Notes: generated by a model not told the origin, from the letters alone. A stretch of 46,299 bases of DNA from an uncultured Bacilli bacterium (GCA_934099115.1 CAKOPK010000008.1:1-46299), one strand, 5' to 3'; shown: positions 8,969 through 17,627, counted from the stretch's first letter. Numbers and translations: made by a program.

Positions 8969-11110
8969 ATGTATAATCAAGATATTATTAAAGAAATAAG
9001 TTTAGAATTAAACATTAAAGAGTTTCAAGTAGTAAATACCTTAAAGCTTTTAGAGGAAGGAGCTACTATACCTTTTATTGCTAGATATAGAAAAGAGGCG
9101 ACTGGCTCTTTAGATGAAAATCAGATAGCTAGTATTAATGATGTATATGTTTATCAAGTTAATTTATTAAAACGTAAAGAAGATGTTATTCGCTTGATTA
9201 ATGAAAAAGGACTACTTACTTTAGAGTTAGAAGAAGAAATTAAGAAAGCTTCTAAGTTAGTAGATGTAGAAGATTTATATCGTCCTTTTAAAGAAAAGAA
9301 GAAAACAAAAGCGACGAATGCTATAAAGTTAGGATTAGAACCTTTAGCAAAAGAAATATTTAGAGAAAATAAGAATATAAAAGAGGAAGCTAAAAAATAT
9401 TTAAAAGAGGGTATTCCTTCAATAGATTTTGCTTTAGAACAGGCTAATTATATAGTAGCAGAAGATATATCTGATAATGCTAATTATAGAAAATTTATTA
9501 GAGAGAATACTTTAAAACACGGGATATTAAAGTCTATAAAGAAGAAAAGTGCTATCGATGAAAATATGACTTATGAAAATTATTATAATTATGAAGAGCC
9601 TATTAAGAGTTTAAAATCACATAGAATATTAGCAATTAATAGGGGAGAAAAAGAGGGGGTTTTAAGTGTTTCAATTAGTTATAATTTAGAATATTTAGAA
9701 AATTATTTAGCTTCTAAGTATATTCATAAAGATAATAAAGAAACGACAGATTTATTAAAACTTGCTATTACGGATGCTTTAAAAAGATTAATTATGCCTA
9801 GTATTCAAAGAGAAATAAGAACATTACTTACAGAACAAGCAGAAGATGCAGCTATTCATAATTTTAGTGATAATTTATATCATTTATTAATGCAACCTCC
9901 AATTAAGAATAAGACTGTTTTAGGGTTTGATCCTGCTTTCCGTACAGGTTGTAAGTTGGCGGTTATTTCTCCGACCGGAGAGTTAGAACACATAGATGTT
10001 ATTTATCCTCATGAGCCTAAAAATCAAATAGAAGAAGCTAAAAAGAAAATAATAGATTTAATTAATCAATATCAAATTGATATTATTGCAATTGGTAATG
10101 GTACTGCTTCTCGTGAGAGTGAAGCTTTTGTTGCTAATACTATTAAAGAAGCTTCTAGGAAAGTAAATTATATTATTGTAAATGAAGCTGGTGCTAGTGT
10201 GTATTCTGCTAGTAAGCTTGCACAAGCAGAATTTCCTACTTTACATGTAGAAGAAAGAAGTGCTGTGTCTATAGCTAGAAGAATTATAGATCCATTATCA
10301 GAGTTAGTTAAGATTGAACCTAAAAGTATTGGAGTAGGAATGTATCAACATGATGTAACACCTAAAAAATTAGATGAAGAACTTACTTTTGTATTAGGAA
10401 ATGCAGTTAATCAAGTTGGTGTTAATGTTAATACTGCTTCTAGAGAAATACTTTCTTATATATCTGGCTTAAATAAAAGAATGATTGATAAATTATTTGC
10501 CTATAAAAATCAAGTTGGTTTTATTAAATCAAGACATGAATTAGAAAAAGTATTTACTGATAAAGTATATGAACAGTCTATTGGTTTTTTAAGAATACCC
10601 GAAGGAGAAAATGTTTTAGATAAAACTTCTATTCATCCAGAGAGTTATGGGATTGCTAAAGAAATATTAAATAAATATCATTTAGATGCTTCTTTAATTG
10701 GTACAGAAGAGATTAAGAAAGCTTTAAAGGATGTAAATAAAGAAGAATTAGCAGAAGAATTACACACAGATATTTATACTGTAGAAGATATTTTAGCTTC
10801 GTTTATATCTATTTATTTAGATCCAAGAGATGAACTGGATGCTCCAACTTTAAAGAGTGATGTTTTAACGATGGATGATTTACATATAGGGATGGAACTT
10901 GAAGGAGTTGTAAGAAATGTAATTGATTTTGGTGCGTTTGTAGATATTGGTTTAAAGAATGATGGATTAATTCATATTTCAGAGATGAGCGACCGATTTA
11001 TTAAACACCCAAGTGAAATTTTAAGTGTAGGTGATATTATTCATTGCTATGTACTTATGGTTGACACTGATAAGAAAAGGGTTTCTCTTACACTAAAAAA
11101 AGAAATATAA
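8969..11110 (+). CDS. tex: Tex family RNA-binding S1 protein
   Basis: The 713-aa protein matches Tex in length and layout. The N-terminal helical part carries TIPFIARYRKEATGSLDE. A YqgF/RNase H-like fold follows (about 318-440, GFDPAFRTGCKLAVI). HhH elements come next (about 480-560, NVNTASREILSYISGLNK), and a C-terminal S1 RNA-binding domain (about 642-713, GVVRNVIDFGAFVDIG). Tex acts in the cytoplasm and is linked to transcription and RNA metabolism. The ATG follows TTAGGAG. It appears monocistronic. Confidence 0.95.
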   Translation: MYNQDIIKEISLELNIKEFQVVNTLKLLEEGATIPFIARYRKEATGSLDENQIASINDVYVYQVNLLKRKEDVIRLINEKGLLTLELEEEIKKASKLVDVEDLYRPFKEKKKTKATNAIKLGLEPLAKEIFRENKNIKEEAKKYLKEGIPSIDFALEQANYIVAEDISDNANYRKFIRENTLKHGILKSIKKKSAIDENMTYENYYNYEEPIKSLKSHRILAINRGEKEGVLSVSISYNLEYLENYLASKYIHKDNKETTDLLKLAITDALKRLIMPSIQREIRTLLTEQAEDAAIHNFSDNLYHLLMQPPIKNKTVLGFDPAFRTGCKLAVISPTGELEHIDVIYPHEPKNQIEEAKKKIIDLINQYQIDIIAIGNGTASRESEAFVANTIKEASRKVNYIIVNEAGASVYSASKLAQAEFPTLHVEERSAVSIARRIIDPLSELVKIEPKSIGVGMYQHDVTPKKLDEELTFVLGNAVNQVGVNVNTASREILSYISGLNKRMIDKLFAYKNQVGFIKSRHELEKVFTDKVYEQSIGFLRIPEGENVLDKTSIHPESYGIAKEILNKYHLDASLIGTEEIKKALKDVNKEELAEELHTDIYTVEDILASFISIYLDPRDELDAPTLKSDVLTMDDLHIGMELEGVVRNVIDFGAFVDIGLKNDGLIHISEMSDRFIKHPSEILSVGDIIHCYVLMVDTDKKRVSLTLKKEI

Positions 11111-11115
11111 AAAAT

Positions 11116-11147
11116 TTTAGAAAAATGCTAAAAAAGTATTGCATAAA
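11116..11147. repeat. Upstream element shared with 19108-19140
   Basis: This stretch matches 19108-19140 with one gap and two substitutions (core AAAAATGC, AAAAAAGTATTG). It contains the -35 of the TasA-like gene. The second copy lies ahead of a degenerate ATG context. Confidence 0.55.
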
Positions 11148-11167
11148 CCTAAAATATCTGATATGAT
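11139..11167 (+). promoter_or_regulatory. Promoter of the TasA-like gene
   Basis: TTGCAT (11139-11144), 17 nt, TATGAT (11162-11167). The RBS AAAGGAGG follows directly, then ATG at 11193. The strong RBS and promoter suggest high expression. Confidence 0.65.
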
Positions 11168-11192
11168 TTTTACAGTAAAGGAGGTTATTTCA

Positions 11193-11867
11193 ATGGAGAA
11201 AAAGAACACAGTATTATTAACAGTTATCGCAGTTGCTACATTATTAGTTGCTGTTGTAGGTGCAACATTCGCTTACTTTACAGCTACTACTACTCCTAAT
11301 GGTAATGGTGGAAATACAACAGCCACTACTACTACTGTAGGTAATGTTGATTTAACAATGGCTGCTTCAACAACTACTAACGATTTAAAATATCCAGGAG
11401 GATACTTAGTAGTTGGTGCTTCAGTTACTGCTAAAGATTCAGACACTGCTAACGATTTTAATGTAACTTATACTGTTAATGGTAAAATTACTAATAATAC
11501 TACAACTGCGTTAACTTATGATTTATATGAAGTTTCTTCTACAGTTGCTACACCAGTTACTGGATGTACTGTAAAAGAAGAAGCTGGAGCAGTTTCTAAG
11601 TATTATTATGAAGGATGTGCTGTTGCTACTGAGATTACTGGTGGAACTAAAGTTTTATCTACTCAAACAGCTGCTGCAGGGGAAACTACTACTGTAACTG
11701 CAGCTAGTGAAACTTTAAAAACTTCAAATGCTGGAACAACTACTTATTACTATTTAGTAGTTAACTATCCAAATACAGAAGCTAGTCAAAATGATGACCA
11801 AGGAAAAACTGTAGTTGCAAGTATTGATAGTGTAACAGAAGCAGTTTCTGCTGTTGCACAATCATAG
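11193..11867 (+). CDS. TasA/camelysin-like protein with SipW-type signal peptide
   Basis: The start is ATG 11193, behind AAAGGAGG; an upstream in-frame start lacks an RBS. The 224-aa protein has a SipW-cognate signal peptide: MEKKNTVLL, a hydrophobic core, then VGATFAYFTA, the usual cleavage neighbourhood in TasA and camelysin. The mature part is Thr/Ala/Val-rich and beta-predicted (GNVDLTM, SDTANDFNVTYTVNGK), as in surface filament subunits. The gene for its likely processing enzyme (SipW) is 1.8 kb downstream. Probably a secreted fibre or matrix protein. It ends at a strong terminator. Confidence 0.8.
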   Translation: MEKKNTVLLTVIAVATLLVAVVGATFAYFTATTTPNGNGGNTTATTTTVGNVDLTMAASTTTNDLKYPGGYLVVGASVTAKDSDTANDFNVTYTVNGKITNNTTTALTYDLYEVSSTVATPVTGCTVKEEAGAVSKYYYEGCAVATEITGGTKVLSTQTAAAGETTTVTAASETLKTSNAGTTTYYYLVVNYPNTEASQNDDQGKTVVASIDSVTEAVSAVAQS

Positions 11868-11895
11868 TAGTAATTACATAAACTATTGAAAACCT

Positions 11896-11924
11896 AAAAT
11901 CTATCATTAAGATAGATTTTTTTT
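11896..11924 (+). terminator. Terminator of the TasA-like gene
   Basis: Stem AAAATCTATC/GATAGATTTT, loop ATTAA, then a T run. Strong intrinsic terminator. Confidence 0.85.
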
Positions 11925-12014
11925 GATGTTATATTTTATGTTTTGGGGTTTTATAATATTCATTTTTTTAGTTAGAATTTTGAAATCTTTTGTGTTATTT
12001 TTTTCTTTTTGATA

Positions 12015-12043
12015 TTGCTAAAAGGAATGGGTTATGATATACT
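12015..12043 (+). promoter_or_regulatory. Promoter of the Cys/calcium-repeat gene
   Basis: TTGCTA (12015-12020), 17 nt, TATACT (12038-12043), 25 nt before the start codon, with GAGGGAG between. Confidence 0.55.
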
Positions 12044-12067
12044 TTTTAATAGAGGGAGTGTTCTATA

Positions 12068-13549
12068 ATGGAAAATCAAAATTTACAAGAACAGTATGCT
12101 TTATTAGAAAAAGAAGAAAAAGAAAATAAAAGAAAGACGATTATTATTATTATTTTGTGTATATTAATCATTTTAATTACTTTATTAGGTTTATATTTTT
12201 CTTATACTACAATTAATAAAAAGCCAGATGGTGGTGTATGTATAGTTAATTGTAAGTCTATAGGTAGTGATGGAAAAGAGTATATTATTAATATTGATTA
12301 TAATGGCGATGGAAAACCTAGATTTAATTTAGATACAGATGGTGATGGCATTCCTGATACTAATTTAATTAATCAAGATACAGATAATGATGGAAAATGT
12401 GATTTAAATTGTGATACAAATGGAGATGGAAAGCCAGATTGGAATATTGATTTTGATAATAGTGGTTTTTGCACTTTAAATTGTGGTGATGTTGATATTA
12501 AGGTGTGTGAATATAACTGCGATACAGATGGAGATGGAAAAGCAGATACTAATGTTGATACCGATGGAGATAAAAAGCCAGACTTCAACGTTGTAGATAA
12601 GAATGGGGTATGTATCTTAAATTGTGGTTCTGCTTTAGACAAAGTATGTAAATATAATTGTGATACCAATGGAGATGGAAAAGCAGATACTAATGTTGAT
12701 ACTGATGGAGATAAAAAGCCAGACTTCAACGTTGTAGATGAGAATGGTTCATGTATCTTAAATTGTGGTTCTATAACTGATAAAGTATGTAAGTATAATT
12801 GTGATACTGATAATGATGGTACATGTGATAATAATTGTTATGGTTCTTTATATATGAATGCTGATTTAAAATCTTTAAAAATTGGTAAGTATGCAATAAG
12901 TCCTAAATTTGATGCTAATACTTTAGAGTATTCTGTTAAAGTTGGTAAAGATGTAGATAAAGTGATAGTAGAAGCCAAAACATTAAATCCTAAGGCTAAG
13001 TTAATAGGTGCTGGAGAAGTAAGTTTAACAGCTGGTAATAACCGTGTTACTTTAACTGTTGTAGCAGAAGATGGAACAGTTAAAACCTATGTTGTAAATA
13101 TTATTAGAGCTGGTAATCCAAGTATTGTAGATAATGGAAATGGTTCTATTGATATTGGTACTACATCTAATGGAGTATTAACTGTAACTTATACAAAAGA
13201 TATTAATGTTCAAAATATTTTACCAGGATGGTCTGGTACTCAAACATTTACTATTAAAAATACTTCTAATAAAACTATTATTTATAATGTAAACTTAATT
13301 GATGTTCAAAATACATTTAAAAATAATGAATTTAAATATAATTTAGTAAAAGATGGCAATGTAATTGTTAGGACTACTGATGCTCTAGTTAGTAATGCTA
13401 CTATTGCTAAACAACTTGTTATAGCTGCTGGTGAAACTGCAAACTTTGAGATTAATTATGAGTTTGTTTATATAAATAATCCTCAAGATTATAATCAGGG
13501 TGTTAACTATAAAGCTAAAGTTGAAATAGAACTTGTTTCTGTTAATTAA
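12068..13549 (+). CDS. Surface protein with thrombospondin type 3-like calcium repeats, cadherin-like and TasA-like domains
   Basis: The ATG follows GAGGGAG. The 493-aa protein has a charged cytoplasmic tail (1-22) and one transmembrane anchor (about 23-46). Residues about 55-255 hold repeated DTDGDGKADTN-type Ca2+-binding loops alternating with Cys pairs (VCxxNCD, CILNCGS), as in thrombospondin type 3 repeats. A cadherin-like beta-sandwich follows (about 258-350, NADLKSLKIG, YVVNIIRAG). The last domain (about 360-493, GTQTFTIKNTSNKTIIYNVNL) resembles the beta domains of SipW-dependent proteins. It sits between a TasA-like gene and sipW, suggesting a role in assembling or anchoring the filament. 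Confidence 0.75.
   Translation: MENQNLQEQYALLEKEEKENKRKTIIIIILCILIILITLLGLYFSYTTINKKPDGGVCIVNCKSIGSDGKEYIINIDYNGDGKPRFNLDTDGDGIPDTNLINQDTDNDGKCDLNCDTNGDGKPDWNIDFDNSGFCTLNCGDVDIKVCEYNCDTDGDGKADTNVDTDGDKKPDFNVVDKNGVCILNCGSALDKVCKYNCDTNGDGKADTNVDTDGDKKPDFNVVDENGSCILNCGSITDKVCKYNCDTDNDGTCDNNCYGSLYMNADLKSLKIGKYAISPKFDANTLEYSVKVGKDVDKVIVEAKTLNPKAKLIGAGEVSLTAGNNRVTLTVVAEDGTVKTYVVNIIRAGNPSIVDNGNGSIDIGTTSNGVLTVTYTKDINVQNILPGWSGTQTFTIKNTSNKTIIYNVNLIDVQNTFKNNEFKYNLVKDGNVIVRTTDALVSNATIAKQLVIAAGETANFEINYEFVYINNPQDYNQGVNYKAKVEIELVSVN
12521..12790 (+). repeat. 141-bp in-gene tandem repeat
   Basis: The block starting at 12521 recurs at 12662 (offset 141 bp, 47 codons). The AAAAAGCCAGACTTCAACG segment is identical in both. 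The frame is kept, so copy number could change without disrupting the protein. Confidence 0.75.
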
Positions 13550-13571
13550 ACTACCATATGGTAGTTTTTTT
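13548..13571 (+). terminator. Terminator before sipW
   Basis: Palindromic stem AAACTACCATATGGTAGTTT followed by a T run, directly after the stop at 13549. Confidence 0.8.
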
Positions 13572-13595
13572 CTCGTGTAAAATGGGGATAAGTGC

Positions 13596-13624
13596 TTGTA
13601 ATTTGTTACTGTTTGGGCTATAAT
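13596..13624 (+). promoter_or_regulatory. Promoter of sipW
   Basis: TTGTAA (13596-13601), 17 nt, TATAAT (13619-13624), followed by AGGAGGGG and the ATG at 13648. SipW is therefore transcribed on its own. Confidence 0.65.
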
Positions 13625-13647
13625 ATTTATAGAATAGGAGGGGCTTT

Positions 13648-14433
13648 ATGAGTAAGAGTTGTAAAGCTTTTAAAATAATTGGAAAGGTTATTTCTTGGGC
13701 TGTTTTTGTTATTTTATTGATGGCTGCTGCTTTCTTATTATATTACTATGTTGCTACTAAGATTTATGCTGTTAAAGGTCCTGGATATGAGCCTAAATAC
13801 TCTATTTATACGATTATTAGTCCTTCTATGACACCTAATATTAAAGTTTATGATTCGGTTATAAATGTGCATGTAGATAGACCTGAAGATATAGCAGTTG
13901 GGGATGTTATAACATTTGTTTCTTCAAGTATTTTAACTCCAGGTATGACTATTACTCATAGAGTTATTGCTATTACTAATGATGATGATGGACAAATATG
14001 TTATCAGACAAAAGGTGATTTTAATAATGTAGCTGACCAAGCATGTGCAAAGTACAGTAATATTATTGGTAAAGTTGTTTTTAAGATTCCTCAATTAGGA
14101 AGAGTTCAATATTTTTTAGCATCTAAAATGGGATGGTTATTATGTATCTTAATTCCGGCTTTATATATTATTGGTAGAGATATTATGCGTATAGCAAAAT
14201 TATCTTCTATTAAGAGTATTGCTTCTAAAATGGAAGAAAAGAATAAAGTAGACCCTAAAAAGGCAGAAGCAGAGAGATTAAGAAAAGAAGAGTTAAAAAG
14301 AAAATTAGCTAAAGAAAGTGCCCTGGACGCGAAAGAGTATTATCGTGAACCTAAAGTAAAAGAAATAGATAAGAAAAAACCTAAAGTTGAAAATAAAAGC
14401 AAAAGTAAAAAGAAGGGTAAGAATCGAAATTAA
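13648..14433 (+). CDS. sipW: ER-type signal peptidase I, SipW-like
   Basis: At 261 aa it has a transmembrane segment at about 13-36, an extracytoplasmic catalytic domain, a second transmembrane helix at about 163-185, and a long Lys/Glu-rich cytoplasmic tail. The catalytic serine is Ser60 in SPSM. The partner is His104 (THRV), where ordinary bacterial enzymes have Lys; this Ser-His pair marks the ER/archaeal/SipW type. SipW removes signal peptides from TasA-class proteins, here most likely the product of 11193-11867. The start follows AGGAGGGG. The C-terminal basic tail is longer than in B. subtilis SipW. Confidence 0.88.
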   Translation: MSKSCKAFKIIGKVISWAVFVILLMAAAFLLYYYVATKIYAVKGPGYEPKYSIYTIISPSMTPNIKVYDSVINVHVDRPEDIAVGDVITFVSSSILTPGMTITHRVIAITNDDDGQICYQTKGDFNNVADQACAKYSNIIGKVVFKIPQLGRVQYFLASKMGWLLCILIPALYIIGRDIMRIAKLSSIKSIASKMEEKNKVDPKKAEAERLRKEELKRKLAKESALDAKEYYREPKVKEIDKKKPKVENKSKSKKKGKNRN

Positions 14434-14449
14434 TTACCTTTCTTTTTTT
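14409..14449. terminator. Bidirectional terminator, sipW / femAB
   Basis: A 12-bp stem (14409-14420 with 14434-14445, one G-T pair) has a T run on the plus strand and an A run on the other side. It covers the 3' ends of both convergent, slightly overlapping genes. Confidence 0.65.
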
Positions 14450-15671
14450 GATTAAAAGTATTTGCTAAAATACCTTTTTTATTAAGTTGTTTATAGTTTT
14501 TTTCGTTTAGTATTAAATCAAATTCGCCAATAAATTCATAAACGTGGGGATTAAATCCTAATTTGAAATCATTTAATCCTTTATAAGGATTAGTATTACT
14601 AAAGTCTCCAGTTAGACCATTTAAATCGATGAATTTATAATTCTTTTTATATTCTTCAAGTATTTTATAGTGAAGAAAATAATTGGCATTATAAGAGCGA
14701 TATTTTGGGTCTATGCCACTAATTACGATATTTACTCTGTTTAAATATTTAATTAGAAATGCTGCGGCAATATAAGTGGTTTTATTATCTCTTAAGCGAA
14801 TAGTTGCTTCTTCTATATCTTTTTTATAAGATAAGAGAGTTTTATCGGAAGTCATTTTTTTATTTATATTTATTTCTGTTGGATTGTTTATTAGAGCATT
14901 TGCTAGTTCATTATTTTTGATTAGCTCTTTATCATAGAGATTTTTACTGTTTATTAAATATTTTTCATAGTTTATTTTAATCAAGAATAAATCACAAGAG
15001 TTATTTTTAGCAAATACATTGTAATAACTTTTATAATAAAATTCATTTACAGGTTTTTTTCTTTTAATAAATTTAAATAATATATCTAAACTATCTCTAT
15101 TTGCTATTTCTAGTTCTAATCCTTTTTTATTAGCTTTTCTTATTTTATTTTTAGTATTTTTAGATAGTTTATCAAAAGAGTATTCTTCAGTATTGATTAT
15201 GGCATTAAATCTAGGGTTTAATGCTTCAAAATAAAGATTATCTTTTAATTTGGTGTATCCTAAATCTAATAGAAAATCTCTTATACTGATATTTTGGTTA
15301 TAATTGGTTAATTTTGAATATTTGTTTATTTCTCCAATTGCGAGTTCAGGGTTTATTTTAATAAATACTAGTTTTTTAGAATAATATTCTTTGATTGCTT
15401 TTGTAAAAGATGATAATAGTTCATAATCAAAATAATCTATTAGAAAGCCTTTTGGAGAATATCCATATTTAGTAGTTAGAGTTAGTTTTTTTATTAAAAT
15501 TAGAGCAGCGGCTTTAATAACGCCTAGTTCATCAACATATCCGATTAAATCATATTCATAATTATTCTCTGTCATAAATAAAGCATAACTTGATGTTTGA
15601 TAATAAGATGTTGTGGGACACGTTTTAGAAAAAGCATCAAATTCAGCGATTGTTAACTCTTTTAAATGCAT
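14430..15671 (-). CDS. FemAB/FemX family aminoacyltransferase
   Basis: The 413-aa protein starts at an ATG behind AAGGAGG. It has the Fem fold of two GNAT-like halves: N-terminal YYQTSSYALFM, then SKNTKNKIRKANKKGLELE, typical of the family, and a later GIDPKYRSYNANYFLHYKILEEYKK segment with a following DLNGLTGDF. A helical insertion lies at about 230-290. Fem enzymes use aminoacyl-tRNA to add bridge amino acids to lipid II in the cytoplasm. Which amino acid is added cannot be read from the sequence. It overlaps the 3' end of sipW by 4 nt, convergently. Confidence 0.85.
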   Translation of the reverse strand: MHLKELTIAEFDAFSKTCPTTSYYQTSSYALFMTENNYEYDLIGYVDELGVIKAAALILIKKLTLTTKYGYSPKGFLIDYFDYELLSSFTKAIKEYYSKKLVFIKINPELAIGEINKYSKLTNYNQNISIRDFLLDLGYTKLKDNLYFEALNPRFNAIINTEEYSFDKLSKNTKNKIRKANKKGLELEIANRDSLDILFKFIKRKKPVNEFYYKSYYNVFAKNNSCDLFLIKINYEKYLINSKNLYDKELIKNNELANALINNPTEININKKMTSDKTLLSYKKDIEEATIRLRDNKTTYIAAAFLIKYLNRVNIVISGIDPKYRSYNANYFLHYKILEEYKKNYKFIDLNGLTGDFSNTNPYKGLNDFKLGFNPHVYEFIGEFDLILNEKNYKQLNKKGILANTFNQKKKGN

Positions 15672-15795
15672 GAAGTATTCCTCCTTTTTAACGGTTGCTA
15701 TTATAGCATATTCCTACATTTTTGTCTAGTTTGTGTGGGAATAGTTCTTGATGTCAATTTTAAAATATAGTATAATTAATTTAGGAGGTGCTTTT

Positions 15796-16392
15796 ATGGC
15801 AAAGAAAAGTGAAAAAACGTTTTTAGATAAGATTAAACTTGATTTTAAGTATATTCTTGGTGGTAGTATTTTACTTAATGTTTTATTTCTAATATTAGGG
15901 ATTGTAATTTATTTAAATCCAGTTATAACCGCGAATACAGTAGGAGTTTTAATAGGTATTTACTTCATATTGTTAGGCTTATTTAATATTTATGAGTTTT
16001 TACTTAGAAGCTATGTACCTATCTTTACATCTAGAATTTTAGCGGGTATTTTAATAATTATATTAGGTTTCTTTATTATGTTTAATCCTTTCCATATTAT
16101 TAAGATATTAACTTTTGCTTTAGGAATCTATTTAATTGTTTTAGCTTTATGTAAAGCAGTAGAAGCTTTTCAATTTAAGAAATATAATTATGATGGTTGG
16201 TTGTTAATGTTTGTCATAAGTATATTACTTTTAATCTTTGGTATATTTATTACCATTAATCCGATGGCTTCTATGGATATTATAAAAGCAGCTGGTATAT
16301 TTATTATCTTATCTAGTATTTTAGAGATTTGTAATTTAATTGCAATTTATTCTAAGTCTAAAGAAATAGTTAAATTATTTAAGAAGATGTAA
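15796..16392 (+). CDS. DUF308/HdeD-like membrane protein
   Basis: The start is ATG 15796 behind AGGAGGTG (15783-15790); an upstream ATG at 15748 lacks an RBS. The 198-aa protein has a short charged N-terminus, then six hydrophobic helices in three pairs with repeated GI..I..N/NP motifs (LGIVIYLNPVITANT, LGFFIMFNPFHII, FGIFITINPMASMD). This triplicated pattern is the DUF308/HdeD family. In E. coli HdeD relates to acid resistance; the role here is unknown. It ends at a terminator just before the CIRCE-controlled hsp20. Confidence 0.8.
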   Translation: MAKKSEKTFLDKIKLDFKYILGGSILLNVLFLILGIVIYLNPVITANTVGVLIGIYFILLGLFNIYEFLLRSYVPIFTSRILAGILIIILGFFIMFNPFHIIKILTFALGIYLIVLALCKAVEAFQFKKYNYDGWLLMFVISILLLIFGIFITINPMASMDIIKAAGIFIILSSILEICNLIAIYSKSKEIVKLFKKM

Positions 16393-16409
16393 AAAATCTT
16401 CTTTTTTTT
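16381..16409 (+). terminator. Terminator of the DUF308 gene
   Basis: Stem AAGAAGAT/ATCTTCTT with a 7-nt loop and T run, overlapping the last codons of the gene. Confidence 0.8.
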
Positions 16410-16417
16410 ATAATTTT

Positions 16418-16444
16418 TTAGCACTCTATATTGACAAGTGCTAA
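16418..16444. promoter_or_regulatory. CIRCE element (HrcA operator)
   Basis: TTAGCACTC, 9 nt, AAGTGCTAA: one mismatch from the canonical CIRCE inverted repeat (second arm GAGTGCTAA). It overlaps the -35 of the hsp20 promoter, so HrcA binding should block RNA polymerase and be released on heat stress. Confidence 0.9.
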
Positions 16445-16459
16445 AAACAGTGGTATATT
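16431..16459 (+). promoter_or_regulatory. Promoter of hsp20
   Basis: Consensus TTGACA (16431-16436), 17 nt, TATATT (16454-16459). The -35 lies inside CIRCE. Confidence 0.8.
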
Positions 16460-16486
16460 ATTAGTGTTGAAAGGATAGGTGGTTGT

Positions 16487-16864
16487 ATGTTTCCAATTAG
16501 AAAAACATATATGGATGATATTATTGATAATTATTTTGATAATATGAATACTAAAATTAAATGTGATGTATACGAGAAAGATGGTGTATTTTATCTAATC
16601 ATGGATATGCCTGGTTTTCGTAAAGAAGATATAAATATTTTATATGATAAAGGGGTTTTAGAAGTAACTGCAGAAAAGAGTGAAGAAGTAGAAGATACGG
16701 ATTATATTTATAAAGAAAGAAATTATGGCAAGTTATCTCGTACTTTCTCTCTAGGAGATATAGTTGAAGAAGAAATAAAAGCTAATCTAACAGATGGCGT
16801 GTTAACTATAACTGTCCCTAAGAAGAAAGAGGAAACTTCTAAAAAGGTTATTAATATTGATTAA
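16487..16864 (+). CDS. hsp20: Hsp20/alpha-crystallin small heat shock protein
   Basis: This 125-aa protein is short for the family. The alpha-crystallin domain spans about 22-112, with MDMPGFRKEDINI, a GVLEVTAEKSEE strand pair, and the closing signature ANLTDGVLTITVPKK. A C-terminal VINID supplies the I/V-x-I/V contact for oligomers. It is an ATP-independent holdase in the cytoplasm. It is alone between two terminators, behind a CIRCE/SigA promoter, with an RBS around AAGGATAGG. Confidence 0.93.
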   Translation: MFPIRKTYMDDIIDNYFDNMNTKIKCDVYEKDGVFYLIMDMPGFRKEDINILYDKGVLEVTAEKSEEVEDTDYIYKERNYGKLSRTFSLGDIVEEEIKANLTDGVLTITVPKKKEETSKKVINID

Positions 16865-16883
16865 GCACTACGGTGCTTTTTTA
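16863..16883 (+). terminator. Terminator of hsp20
   Basis: Stem AAGCAC/GTGCTT, loop TACG, followed by T residues, overlapping the stop codon. Confidence 0.75.
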
Positions 16884-16958
16884 ATTTAAAAAAATAAATA
16901 TTATATATAATTTTTATATAAAAATTGTTATATTTTCCTTAGAAAAGGAGATAATATT

Positions 16959-17272
16959 ATGGCTAATTTAACCACTGCTGTAAGTGTACAGATTGATAAA
17001 GAATATAAAGAAAAAGCTACTGAAATTTTACAAAAATTAGGTGTTAGTATGAGTGGGTTAATAAATATGACTGTAAAACAAGTAGTTATGAGAAAATGTA
17101 TTCCCTTTGATGTAGCATTACCAAAAGAAGAAAATGAACTATATCATTACTTTACGGAAAAAGATTTAGCAAAAGCCGCAAAAGAACTTACTTATATAAA
17201 AAATACCCTGAAGAATATAAGAGTTATAATAATATTTTGGAATTAAAAGAAGCTTTATTAAGTGATGAATAA
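16959..17272 (+). pseudogene. RelB/DinJ-type antitoxin, frameshifted
   Basis: The ATG follows AAAGGAG. The N-terminus (LTTAVSVQIDKEYKEKA, LGVSMSGLINMTVKQVV) is the ribbon-helix-helix of RelB/DinJ antitoxins, which bind DNA and neutralise a RelE/YafQ partner. The original frame runs into a premature stop at 17246. Reading on in another frame after the A6 run at 17198-17203 restores a sensible C-terminus (KKYPEEYKSYNNILELKEAL) that ends at 17272 and overlaps the toxin start as such modules do. The repressor part could still be made as a 95-aa protein with an altered tail. Confidence 0.75.
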
Positions 17273-17531
17273 TTATAAAATTAAATATTCAAAAGAATTT
17301 AAAAGGGCTATGAAAAAAATGATAAAGCAAGGAAAAGATATTGATAAATTATTAAATGTCGTAAATATATTTTCAAAAAAATAACAATTAGATCCCAAAT
17401 ACAAAGACCTGCATTATATAATGATAAGAGATTTTAAGGTTGTAAGAATTGTCATATTGAACCGGATTGATAAATACCTAGAAAATGAAATAGTATTGTT
17501 ATTGATAAATAATAATAAAACATTTAAATAA
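17265..17531 (+). pseudogene. YafQ/RelE-type toxin remnant
   Basis: ATG 17265 overlaps the ancestral antitoxin stop. The frame begins MNNYKIKYSKEFKRAMKKM, typical of YafQ-type mRNA endoribonucleases. It hits an in-frame TAA at 17382, then resumes with QLDPKYKDLH. Further on, the YafQ hallmark CHIEPDW appears only in another frame and is broken by stops (CHIEPD, then TGA TAA). At least two frameshifts and several stops show the toxin is dead. Confidence 0.8.
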
Positions 17532-17627
17532 ATGCGATAATAGTGATTAGAAAAAGAAGGCAAGTAAAAGCTTGCTTTTTAAGTTCTAAAAATTGGTATT
17601 TTCGATAGAATTTGGTAGTATTTATTA

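Noticed and set aside
12373..12729. Minus-strand frame with Ser/Pro-rich repeats
   Set aside because: It is the antisense shadow of the Asp/Gly calcium repeats in the real plus-strand gene.
12521..12790. CRISPR-like periodicity
   Set aside because: The repeats are 141 bp, adjacent, in frame and encode protein; there are no spacers.
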